The notes below the pieces were generated by a model. That model worked only from the letters and a program-made list of their open reading frames with translations. It was not told the origin of the DNA and ran no database searches. This document shows, in pieces, positions 1 to 6,225 of a stretch of DNA of 6,452 bases. The position numbers and the translations under genes are program-made. The stretch comes from Treponema sp. (GTDB lineage: Bacteria; Spirochaetota; Spirochaetia; Treponematales; Breznakiellaceae). The stretch spans positions 1 through 6,452 of the forward strand of contig JAITAI010000290.1 in NCBI GenBank assembly GCA_031284195.1, written 5' to 3'. Numbering within the stretch: the stretch's first letter is position 1; each line of letters starts with the position of its first letter.

Positions 1-25
1 GTGCCGTTTGTGTGCTTTTTACCAT

Positions 26-688
26 TCAATCGTCTTTAAATAGTATTGTTTCCAATACTGCAGATGTACAATTATCCGTATGCATCGAAAAAAGCATAAG
101 TATTTCCGGGGAAAATGGAGGAGGAATTAAAGTCATCCATAATAAATGATACCAAGGCAAATTTCTGATACTTGCAGGGCCAAAGAAAGTATATCCTTTA
201 TCCATCCTTTCCAGTATTTTTTCGGTCGTCAATTCCATTTCTAAATTTTTTCGACCTTTGGAATCTTGATACTCCTCTAGTTCCCACGGATTTTCTGATT
301 TGTTTAAAAACAAATTGTAAGACTCCACGTCTGTATGGGCATCAAGCATCCAACACCCGTCAAACTCTGAATCTTTAGGTGTAGCGGTAAAAACAAGCGT
401 ATGTTCCATTTGATTGTTATTAAAATATACATAGAACATATGAAACATAAAAAATTTCTTTTTATTGTCAGGTGAAAACGCTCTTCTCGTATATGCCCTT
501 ACCTCACGACCTTCAGGGGTGAGCAAAACATTCTGTAAATATTCTTTTACCAGTGTATTATTTATTGGATCACCCCTGGCAACATTTTCAGGAGATTCAT
601 TCAATGTTTTATTTGCCTGCACTGAGGCACAACCAATAAATGTCAAAAAATATACGATAAATGCAATCATAAATACTTTCTTGATCAT
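26..688 (-). CDS. Small hypothetical lipoprotein, 220 residues
   Basis: I do not recognise the family. The N terminus is a lipoprotein signal: MIKK, a hydrophobic run at residues 5-18, then LTFIGC with the lipidation cysteine at residue 20. The box is relaxed (Phe at -3, Ile at -2, Gly at -1), as is common in spirochaetes. The mature part of about 200 residues has no repeats and no obvious catalytic motif. It has an aromatic stretch at 79-89, a Cys at 112 and another at 207 that could form a disulfide, and a hydrophobic Pro-rich stretch near 178-201. The start is firm: AGGAGG lies at 695-700, six bases upstream. The ATG overlaps the TGA of the upstream broken frame as ATGA, which suggests translational coupling. 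Codon and base use is more A/T-rich than in the TraB and TPR genes. It probably sits in the membrane facing the periplasm or cell surface. That it is a lipoprotein is well supported; its role is unknown. Confidence 0.8.
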   Translation of the reverse strand: MIKKVFMIAFIVYFLTFIGCASVQANKTLNESPENVARGDPINNTLVKEYLQNVLLTPEGREVRAYTRRAFSPDNKKKFFMFHMFYVYFNNNQMEHTLVFTATPKDSEFDGCWMLDAHTDVESYNLFLNKSENPWELEEYQDSKGRKNLEMELTTEKILERMDKGYTFFGPASIRNLPWYHLLWMTLIPPPFSPEILMLFSMHTDNCTSAVLETILFKDD

Positions 689-900
689 TTATAGCCTCCT
701 TTCTGGTTATTACGTGATCGCGATCTATTTGCAATATAGTCTTCCCTCACTTTAAGTAATCCGGTGGATAGATGAACCGTATCTTCTTGAGCATCTGATG
801 GTTCTCGTCTTGATTGGTCAAATGTTACAACAATTTCATGGCGTTCATTATATACAATGAATCAATACCCTTTGGCGTGATATTTGGATACTTCCATCAT
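685..900 (-). pseudogene. Short frame interrupted by one in-frame TGA
   Basis: Reading leftward from the ATG at 898-900 gives 12 codons (MMEVSKYHAKGY), a TGA at 862-864, then 58 more open codons to a TGA at 685-687. The part after the stop begins FIVYNERHEIVVTFDQ and looks like real protein, not random translation. It ends NQKGGYK, where the codons of QKGG hold the ribosome site of the lipoprotein gene. Its final TGA overlaps the lipoprotein ATG as ATGA, the usual arrangement of coupled genes. An AGGTGA about nine bases upstream of the ATG could be a ribosome site. The simplest reading is that a Trp codon (TGG) mutated to TGA in a gene of about 71 codons. Recoding of TGA as selenocysteine is possible in principle, but the weak AU-rich hairpin right after it lacks the features of a bacterial SECIS. 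The protein family is not recognised. Confidence 0.5.
844..861. repeat. 18-bp inverted repeat abutting the in-frame TGA
   Basis: The sequence ttcattatatacaatgaa is an inverted repeat with a single mismatch in the nine-base arms, and that mismatch is a G-U pair in RNA. On the leftward strand it begins on the base after the TGA at 862-864. It could be a weak RNA hairpin, an operator-like site, or chance in A/T-rich DNA. It has no T-run to make it a terminator. Confidence 0.35.
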
Positions 901-922
901 ACTTTGTGGATCACCTTCGCCT

Positions 923-2113
923 TTACTTTACCAGTAAACTCGCCAATGAGGGAATGGAGATGAAGTTCCCCAAGGCGCCCCCTAAAGAAGAAAGAAAAAA
1001 GACCAAAAGCGCCCGGGTGATGCGGTTCCGGTAGATTCCCTTGAGACTGGTAACATCCTCCAAAAGCGTCTGGGTATCTGAAACCCGGGGTTTTCGGAGG
1101 GTAACTTCGGTAATCCCTGAAAAGAGCCCCACCCCGATGAAAGGGTTGATGGTAGCAATAGGAGCGCCAAAAAAAGACACCACCATAGAGAGGGGATGCC
1201 CTAGGGCGAGGAGGGTCCCTAAAGCAGCTAGGGAACCGTTGAGTATGACCCAGCGCAAGAGCATGGTCAGGCTTACCCCTGCGCCAGCCCTGAAGAAACC
1301 TAAGACAATGAGGGCCACAATGAGAGCCGGTATGATCCACCCAGCAATCTTTGAGAGCACCTTCTGGCTAGGAATAACCTCCAAGTCCGAGACATCCTCC
1401 CCTGTTTCGCCGGCAGCTATCTTTTCCAGATGGGTCTTGATTCCCTGCATGTGCCCAGCTCCCACTACGGCTACCTGTTTTCCCACCGCCCTCCCTCTAC
1501 CACTGGTCCATATACGTGCTGCTAAGTAGCGATCTCGTTCATCAATGAGGGTCTCCTTGACTGGAGGCAGGTAATCAGACAAAGCGGACATCATATCGTC
1601 CAACTCACTGCGGTTTTTAAGATTTTCAATCTCCGCTTCGCTTAATTGTTCGGTAGAAAAGGCGCTAGATAACAGGGAGGCCAAGAGTTTACATTTGTTC
1701 CAAAGTCCGCACCGGGCCCAGGCTCGGCGGAGGGTCAACTGCACTTCCCGGTCGCATAAGGCATAGGGGATACCCAGGGCAATCGCGGTTTCCACTGCGG
1801 TCTTCATTTCCTCTCCCGGCTTAACCCCAAGTTCCGCTCCCATACGGCGCTGAAAACTGGATAACACCAGGTTAGCGATGAGGAGGAACCCCTTGCCTTC
1901 CTTAAAGACCTTGACCACATCCAATTGCTCCCAGGTTTCCTTTTCGGTAATAGATTGGTACCTTCCTGCATCCAGTTCCACGCAAACCATATCAGGCCCC
2001 ACTTCCTGGATTATCTGCCTTACTTCTTCAATACTGTCCCGGGAAACATGGGCGGTCCCGATAAGGATAATGACTCTATCCTGGAGCTTGAGGGTCATAC
2101 GGGTATCGTTCAT
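923..2113 (-). CDS. TraB-family membrane protein (TraB/GumN/Tiki-like fold)
   Basis: This is a 396-residue protein of the TraB family (the 'pheromone shutdown' TraB group, related to the Tiki/GumN/EreA-ChaN fold). Seen in the sequence: an N-terminal GTAHVS motif at 19-24 with His22, a CVELDAGRY motif at 44-52 with Glu46, a DERDRYLA motif near 191-198, and a GAGHM motif at 218-222 with His221. These are the conserved family positions that in Tiki-type proteins form a metal-dependent active site. The soluble part ends near residue 250. A C-terminal membrane domain follows, with hydrophobic segments at about 256-275, 282-304, 308-333 and 367-392. The length of about 390-400 is normal for the membrane-tailed prokaryotic form. 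The start has AAGGA at 2124-2128, ten bases upstream. The gene lies 30 bases downstream of the TPR gene, so co-transcription is likely. The substrate is unknown, and a conjugation role should not be assumed from the name. Confidence 0.88.
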   Translation of the reverse strand: MNDTRMTLKLQDRVIILIGTAHVSRDSIEEVRQIIQEVGPDMVCVELDAGRYQSITEKETWEQLDVVKVFKEGKGFLLIANLVLSSFQRRMGAELGVKPGEEMKTAVETAIALGIPYALCDREVQLTLRRAWARCGLWNKCKLLASLLSSAFSTEQLSEAEIENLKNRSELDDMMSALSDYLPPVKETLIDERDRYLAARIWTSGRGRAVGKQVAVVGAGHMQGIKTHLEKIAAGETGEDVSDLEVIPSQKVLSKIAGWIIPALIVALIVLGFFRAGAGVSLTMLLRWVILNGSLAALGTLLALGHPLSMVVSFFGAPIATINPFIGVGLFSGITEVTLRKPRVSDTQTLLEDVTSLKGIYRNRITRALLVFFLSSLGGALGNFISIPSLASLLVK

Positions 2114-2143
2114 ATAGTTTTTTTCCTTTTTCGACTATAGAGC

Positions 2144-3691
2144 CTACGGGTTATCGGTGATGGTAAGGTTCCGCTGTTCAAAGGCCCATTCATTCAAACG
2201 CCATTCAATGTTCTTGAGTTGGTTGAGTTTTTTCACCTGTATAAAATAGATATCTGCCAGGGCTTTAATACCCCGGATATCATAGTAACTAGCTAGGTAA
2301 TAGAACATCTTGGCCTTGGTATCCGCGTCTTTTTCCTTTTCCAGCCGGCTCGCCACATCCCCATCCCCGGAAAGATCGTGGTAAAGACGGAGCATAGCCC
2401 ATGCTGCGGAGTCCCGGGGAACCCCCTGCATGGCCTTTTTCAAAAATTGCTTCAGCTCCGGATCCGTGAGTTTCCCTGCCCGCATCCAGTTCATAGCTGC
2501 CAGAAGTGCATAGTTTGCTTCTTTGGGGGCCCGTTTATAGGCTTCAAGAAAGGCATCCCGGGCCGCTGCCCATTGGGCCTTTCTCATGCTGAAGATCCCC
2601 AGCCCTTCAAAGGCAAAGTAGTAATCCGGCTTGAGCCGTATAATGGCCCTATATGCCTGTTCCGCTCCTTCATAATCCTGCAGATCATCCTTAATACCGG
2701 CAGTGTACACATAGGCAAGGAAATTGTCTGGATCCAGTTTGATGGCTCGCTCATATTCCTCCAAGGCTTCGGTTTTTTTGTCCAGATCCATCAGAACCGC
2801 ACCCCGGTCCACTGCTACCCAGTAATCGGCGCCGTCAATACGTTTGGCTGCATCCAGATCCGCTAGGGCCCGGGCAAAAAACCGGGCATTCCGGTACAGC
2901 CGGGCCCGCTCAATCCTCGGACTAACCCAATCAGGAAAGCGGGCTATGGCCTGGTTAAGCAGAGCTTCGGCACTTTGGAAATCCTGGGTATAGCGGAAAA
3001 CCTGAGCTCTCCCAACCAGGGCATCGCCGTTCTCTGGTTCCACTTTCAAGGCCCGGTCAAAATAAGAGGCTGCGGTCCGCCAGGACCGGCCCTGTAGATT
3101 TATGGTTCCTAGGGTTACGAGAGCTTGTACATGGATAGGATCGATCTTAAGGATCCTTTCCAGAATGGTTCGTTGTTCCCGTTCCTTACCTACAGCGGCT
3201 TCAATAGTAGAAAGGACAAAGAGGGCGTCTGTATTAGTACTCTCTGCGGCAATGAGCTTTTCCACGATGGCCCGGGCTTCAGCAGTCCGGCCTGCGGAAT
3301 TCAAAATCGAGGCATATAAGAGTCGGAACTCTGAGGCTTCCCGCTGGGCTGCAGGAAGGTTCTCAAACAGGGCAATGGCCCCGGTATAATCCTGAACCAG
3401 CAAACGCTCGGTAACCTTGGCTAGGACGGATTCGGTACTGGACAGTTCACCCGTATCTGCAAAGACCTCAAGGTGGTTATTCCCCAGAATAAATACCCCC
3501 ATTAGGATACTGAACATAAGAGGTTTTTTCAAAAGATTGTATTTTGCACAAGCAACCTTAGTGATGCAAGAAAAACCCCGCTTGGGGCTGGTTGTTCCCA
3601 AGCCTTTATCATCGAGCCAAACCTCAGCCATAACCGGTTTTTGAAAAAGGCTTATGATTTTGTTAATTTTTCTATTTTTTGCATTAACCAT
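2144..3691 (-). CDS. TPR-repeat protein with N-terminal signal anchor
   Basis: This is a tetratricopeptide-repeat protein, 515 residues from the chosen start. An ATG fifteen bases further up (3706) would give 520 residues, but the start at 3691 has AGGAG at 3697-3701, five bases upstream, while the upstream ATG has no clear site. Counting from 3706, residues 1-60 are a basic extension, 63-76 a hydrophobic segment, and VFA-DTG at 81-86 a possible signal peptidase I site. About eight TPR-like helix pairs fill residues 123-430; the clearest lie at about 193-226, 295-327 and 328-361 (for example ALEEYERAIKLDPDN). The last 90 residues are helical and charged without clear repeats. TPR arrays are protein-protein scaffolds, and this one would act in the periplasm or at the membrane. 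It is the first gene of the leftward cluster, just upstream of the TraB-family gene. The partner proteins are unknown. Confidence 0.85.
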   Translation of the reverse strand: MVNAKNRKINKIISLFQKPVMAEVWLDDKGLGTTSPKRGFSCITKVACAKYNLLKKPLMFSILMGVFILGNNHLEVFADTGELSSTESVLAKVTERLLVQDYTGAIALFENLPAAQREASEFRLLYASILNSAGRTAEARAIVEKLIAAESTNTDALFVLSTIEAAVGKEREQRTILERILKIDPIHVQALVTLGTINLQGRSWRTAASYFDRALKVEPENGDALVGRAQVFRYTQDFQSAEALLNQAIARFPDWVSPRIERARLYRNARFFARALADLDAAKRIDGADYWVAVDRGAVLMDLDKKTEALEEYERAIKLDPDNFLAYVYTAGIKDDLQDYEGAEQAYRAIIRLKPDYYFAFEGLGIFSMRKAQWAAARDAFLEAYKRAPKEANYALLAAMNWMRAGKLTDPELKQFLKKAMQGVPRDSAAWAMLRLYHDLSGDGDVASRLEKEKDADTKAKMFYYLASYYDIRGIKALADIYFIQVKKLNQLKNIEWRLNEWAFEQRNLTITDNP

Positions 3692-3706
3692 GTAAGCTCC
3701 TCTCAT

Positions 3707-3735
3707 ACTATATAGACTTCTTAGTATATCGGCAA
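3707..3735 (-). promoter_or_regulatory. Candidate promoter of the TPR-TraB cluster
   Basis: On the leftward strand TTGCCG (3730-3735), a 17-base spacer and TATAGT (3707-3712) resemble a sigma-70 promoter. The predicted transcript start near 3700 would fall inside the AGGAG of the gene, which is awkward. A second -10 candidate, TATACT (3723-3728), places the start near 3716 and leaves the ribosome site intact, but its -35 is poor. The cluster must start in this gap, though which box is used is open. Confidence 0.35.
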
Positions 3736-3736
3736 G

Positions 3737-3765
3737 TTGATAAACGGATATATTAGTAGTATGCT
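3737..3765 (+). promoter_or_regulatory. Promoter of the 602-residue protein gene
   Basis: TTGATA (3737-3742), exactly 17 bases, then TATGCT (3760-3765) match sigma-70 boxes at 5/6 and 4/6 positions. The predicted transcript start near 3772 lies about seven bases before the ATG at 3779, so the message would be almost leaderless. The -35 lies directly next to the leftward -35 candidate, giving back-to-back divergent promoters in a gap under 90 bases. A regulator binding here could affect both directions. Confidence 0.5.
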
Positions 3766-3778
3766 AAACTAAGAAAAA

Positions 3779-5587
3779 ATGAAAAAGACTATATTTTTGC
3801 GGATGCTCGGTCTTCTCCTCCTCTATGGGACGATTTTTGTATTACTGGGAACCTTACAGTTTGCCCAAAAAGGGACCTTTACCCGGCAGTTGGGGAATCT
3901 GGCGGTAAGCGGGCGGTACCGTTCCCCAGAGTATCTCCCTGCAGATACTAATCACTACCCTCTGACAGGAGATCTGCTGATTTCCTTTGGGGGAATGAGA
4001 TTCAGCATCACCGATCAGGATGATGGATTTAACCTGATAAAGTCCGATGGAACCAAAGAGCGTATGCTTCCTGAAGCTATGACTATATCCGGTGAAACTC
4101 TCGAGGTCCAGCTGCCGGATGGGACAGAACTCATTTTTTCTATCTACGATACCGGGGAACAAACCGAGCTCCTGATACGGGCGGCCTTAGGGGAAGGTAT
4201 TCTTGGGTTGGAGCTTCCCTATAAACCCCTTAAGACCTCTCGGACCCATGATAGGGGAGATGGGCAATTCGAGGTGGTCGCGGATACGGGGGTAAGCTAC
4301 GAGTTCAGTAGAACCTTATTGGATTCAGAACGCCAGGTTCTGGTGCTCCACCAAGAAGTCCCCTTTATTTCCTACCGGCCCATCCTGGAAGGCCAGACTT
4401 TTACCCCTCAAGACTTTATCATTACCGATGCTCAGGATAAACAGACCTATCATGAGTTCATAAACCGCTGGCGGGATCAGAGTTTCAACCGCTGGAGTAA
4501 AAGCATTTCTACCAGTAATAATGAAGATTTAGTGCTTGCCTATGGAGGAGAAGCGATCAGCCGGGGAATCTATCGAGAGGCCCTTGCAGCGGTTCCTTCT
4601 ACCTTTCTCAATGGAAACCGGAGGACTTACGAGTCCACGGTGTTTCTTGGTCAATTAGATCAAGGGCTCCGTTCTCTCGCCACCGCTGAACGGGATACAT
4701 TCAACCGTCTTTCCCGGATGCTCAAGGAGGGATCCCTGGAATTCTTAAAAGAGCCCCATGTTTTTGAATACTTTGCGGTCCGCGGGTACCTTACCTTACT
4801 TGAAGATGGGGTGAAGGTGCTCAGTTCTCTGAATCCGGTTACGGTTTCTCTAGATTTGCTTCCAGGAATTTTCGATGGGTATATGGATTGGATGCTGTAC
4901 CGGTCCATTATGGAAAAGATCGGGGTCAAAGAAAACCCCTTTCAACGGTTTATGGATCAGATGTATTTCATCATCTCCCAGGGTCTTAACAAGTCCCAGC
5001 AAGGGGTCTTTGTGTTTTATGAGGGTATGGCGGATACGGAATTCAACCTGCGGCTTGGGAAATCCCTCATGGTATACGCAGAAAATGCCGGTACTATGGA
5101 TTGGGCGGCTATAGGGCGGTCTCTCATCCTATCGGTGCTCTCCCTCGAGAATGAGGAAGGAACCGTTCCTGCAGGGCTGCTCATTTCAGAGACCGGAACC
5201 ATTAGCGAAGATGCCACTTCCCCACGACTGAGTTCTGCCCAGCTCTATCGTATCTTGAGTCCTGGTGAAAACTATCCCCGGGCGGTAAGTATGAGCAGCG
5301 AGACCAATGCGGTCTGGGCCTGGACCGGGGCTTCTTCCATATCAGTCAACCAAGGAAATTCAATGCTGGACATTTCCGTATCATTTCCGGTAAATGAGAC
5401 CCATTATATGCTGATTTGCGGCATCTCTCAGCCGAGGAGGATTCAGATCCACGATATTGATTATCGAACCGCTCCAGACTTTGAACGGTACAATTCATCT
5501 GGCTGGGCTTACTCTGCATCAGAGCAGACCCTGTTGCTTAAGATGCGACACCGGAACCAGGTAGAGCATATCAGGATATTTTACTGA
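3779..5587 (+). CDS. Unrecognised membrane-anchored envelope protein, 602 residues
   Basis: I do not recognise this family. The N terminus (MKKTIFLRM, then hydrophobic to about residue 25) is a signal anchor with no lipobox cysteine, so the rest should be periplasmic. Residues 40-200 look beta-rich, including LPDGTELIFSIYD (112-124). Residues 225-455 are mainly helical, with an aromatic stretch around 360-400. Residues 510-602 look beta-rich again and end in a strand-like LLLKMRHRNQVEHIRIFY. This beta / helical / beta layout recalls periplasmic polysaccharide-acting enzymes, but I see no catalytic motif, so that is only a structural impression. The start has no Shine-Dalgarno: the bases before the ATG are aagaaaaa. 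The next in-frame Met (residue 9) is no better, so I kept the first. The gene stands alone, divergent from the TPR-TraB cluster and followed by repeat-rich DNA. Base composition resembles the TPR and TraB genes, so it seems resident. Coding status is secure; function is unknown. Confidence 0.85.
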   Translation: MKKTIFLRMLGLLLLYGTIFVLLGTLQFAQKGTFTRQLGNLAVSGRYRSPEYLPADTNHYPLTGDLLISFGGMRFSITDQDDGFNLIKSDGTKERMLPEAMTISGETLEVQLPDGTELIFSIYDTGEQTELLIRAALGEGILGLELPYKPLKTSRTHDRGDGQFEVVADTGVSYEFSRTLLDSERQVLVLHQEVPFISYRPILEGQTFTPQDFIITDAQDKQTYHEFINRWRDQSFNRWSKSISTSNNEDLVLAYGGEAISRGIYREALAAVPSTFLNGNRRTYESTVFLGQLDQGLRSLATAERDTFNRLSRMLKEGSLEFLKEPHVFEYFAVRGYLTLLEDGVKVLSSLNPVTVSLDLLPGIFDGYMDWMLYRSIMEKIGVKENPFQRFMDQMYFIISQGLNKSQQGVFVFYEGMADTEFNLRLGKSLMVYAENAGTMDWAAIGRSLILSVLSLENEEGTVPAGLLISETGTISEDATSPRLSSAQLYRILSPGENYPRAVSMSSETNAVWAWTGASSISVNQGNSMLDISVSFPVNETHYMLICGISQPRRIQIHDIDYRTAPDFERYNSSGWAYSASEQTLLLKMRHRNQVEHIRIFY

Positions 5588-5648
5588 TCAGGGTATGCAA
5601 TCGAGGATAGGGCAAATAGGGTGAAACCCCATGCTTAGATGTTCTGAA
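5588..5648. other. Short gap after the 602-residue gene, no clear terminator
   Basis: Only small hairpins are visible: GGGT-gaa-ACCC near 5620-5630, and an eight-base stem (one G-U pair) joining 5641-5648 to 5663-5670, the latter partly inside the first 42-bp repeat. Neither is followed by a T-run, so I cannot name an intrinsic terminator for the upstream gene. Confidence 0.4.
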
Positions 5649-5772
5649 CCGAATTAATCCTATTTAGAACCCCGGTAATTCCCCTCTGCACTGAATTATT
5701 GTTGTCCAGAGCCGCGGTAATTCCCCTCCGAACTGAATTATTCCTGTCCAGAACTCCGGTAATTCCCTAAGG
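5649..5772. repeat. 42-bp tandem repeat, about three units
   Basis: Units start at 5649, 5691 and 5733 with an exact 42-base period. The best-conserved blocks are the GAATTA core (at 5651, 5693 and 5735) and GGTAATTCCC (at 5674, 5716 and 5758). The third unit departs after TTCCC into TAAGG. Forty-two is a multiple of three, and the leftward frame reads the units as a 14-residue repeat of the type GELPRLWTTIIQCR. A separate copy of CCGGTAATTCCCTAAGG (17/17) lies at 6405-6421, so the block is dispersed as well as tandem. This suggests a genome-wide intergenic repeat family. Confidence 0.85.
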
Positions 5773-6034
5773 ATAAGCTGCTTATTGAGCTTATGGGGGC
5801 CGTCATTGAAGACGGTGTTAGCGGGGGCTTTGGAGGGGGTAAAGGGCCGCTGTTCCTCCTCGGTGTTGCGGTCCATTTCCATTTCTTGTTTTTCCTCCGT
5901 TTCGGCGGCGGGGTCTTGTTTGTTCTCTGCTGCCTCCGGTATCGCCTCTTGCAGTGCGGTGTTTGTTGCGGCTTGGTCGAAGGGATTGGCCTGGGGCTGT
6001 TCCTGGCTATGGTCCTCAATGGTGGTAAAATCTC
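5664..6034 (-). pseudogene. Glu/Gln/Pro-rich coding remnant lacking a clear 5' end
   Basis: On the leftward strand a frame is open from just after a TGA at about 6032-6034 to a TAA at 5664-5666, roughly 122 codons. It reads TIEDHSQEQPQANPFDQ, then a Glu/Gln/Ala-rich stretch, then RPFTPSKAPANTVFNDG and PHKLNKQLIL, then two and a bit 14-residue repeats from the 42-bp array. The composition is that of a hydrophilic linker or tail, and the opposite strand gives an unlikely Leu/Phe/Gly-rich translation. There is no ATG, GTG or TTG with a ribosome site near the upper end. The first ATG is at 5880-5882, with GGAGG eleven bases upstream, which would give 72 residues, but that GGAGG sits in Glu codons and may be chance. 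The upper end runs into the 22-bp repeats. I read it as the 3' part of a broken gene; a real 72-residue protein is the alternative. Confidence 0.35.
5773..5794. repeat. ATAAGC / GCTTAT palindrome beside the 42-bp repeats
   Basis: ATAAGC (5773-5778), one base, then GCTTAT (5780-5785) is a perfect inverted repeat, and a second GCTTAT follows at 5789-5794. The first arm can pair with either copy. It starts immediately after the last 42-bp unit and may mark its edge, or simply be a local hairpin inside the remnant frame. Confidence 0.4.
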
Positions 6035-6114
6035 ACCGGGTTTTCAGGAAAATTACACCGGTTTTTTGACAAAATCTCACTGGGTTTTTGGTAAAAACTC
6101 AGTGCAATTTTTGC
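6027..6114. repeat. 22-bp tandem repeat, four units
   Basis: Units start at 6027, 6049, 6071 and 6093 with an exact 22-base period. The approximate consensus is AAAATCTCACCGGGTTTT plus four variable bases. Each unit is a loose dyad with AAAA at one end and TTTT near the other around a CACYGG-like core; unit two has a perfect ACCGGT and unit four is the most diverged (CAGTGC). There are no spacers, so it is not a CRISPR array. Twenty-two bases is close to two helical turns, so the cores all face one side of the DNA, as in protein-binding iterons. Function is unknown. Confidence 0.85.
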
Positions 6115-6190
6115 ATAAGATACGCTCGTACCCATGCAAAGGCGCGCCGGGTTCTATGTTCTTGATTACCTTTATGCCGTTAGATCCCAC
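6077..6190 (-). CDS. Possible 37-residue protein or broken gene start
   Basis: Reading leftward, a GTG at 6188-6190 has a strong AAGGAGG (6197-6203) six bases upstream. It opens a frame of 37 residues that ends at TGA 6077-6079 inside the 22-bp repeats. It reads GSNGIKVIKNIEPGAPLHGY, then ERILCKNCTEFLPKTQ. There is a CxxC pair (CKNC) that could bind metal or form a disulfide. The product looks like the start of a real protein, but the last residues are encoded by repeat units. With the Glu-rich remnant downstream on the same strand in another frame, it may be the 5' end of one decayed gene. The spacing and strength of the ribosome site are the main support. The family is not recognised. Confidence 0.35.
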   Translation of the reverse strand: MGSNGIKVIKNIEPGAPLHGYERILCKNCTEFLPKTQ

Positions 6191-6225
6191 GGTATGCCTC
6201 CTTCAACGCCCGGACATGGGAAAAG

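Noticed and set aside
716..725. GATCGCGATC palindrome as an operator
   Set aside because: It is a short 10-bp palindrome lying inside the coding-like frame upstream of the lipoprotein; nothing else supports a binding site.
840..864. Selenocysteine insertion site at the in-frame TGA
   Set aside because: The hairpin is A/U-rich, begins directly at the TGA and has a GUAUAU loop; it lacks the spaced stem and G/U loop of bacterial SECIS elements.
897..1340. Leftward 147-residue open frame overlapping the TraB 3' end
   Set aside because: It is an alternative frame of the TraB membrane domain; its composition (His/Pro/Gly/Arg/Phe) is that of a shifted frame.
1041..1529. Rightward 162-residue open frame inside the TraB-family gene
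   Set aside because: It is antisense to a gene with clear family motifs, has Ser/Thr/Arg-rich content without domains, and has no ribosome site.
6027..6114. CRISPR array
   Set aside because: The units are contiguous with no unique spacers, and no cas gene is present.
6027..6190. Phase-variable switch by gain or loss of 22-bp units
   Set aside because: The frame that would enter the Glu-rich tail meets TGA in the last unit (CGGTGA), whatever the unit number, so changing copy number alone cannot join the two frames.
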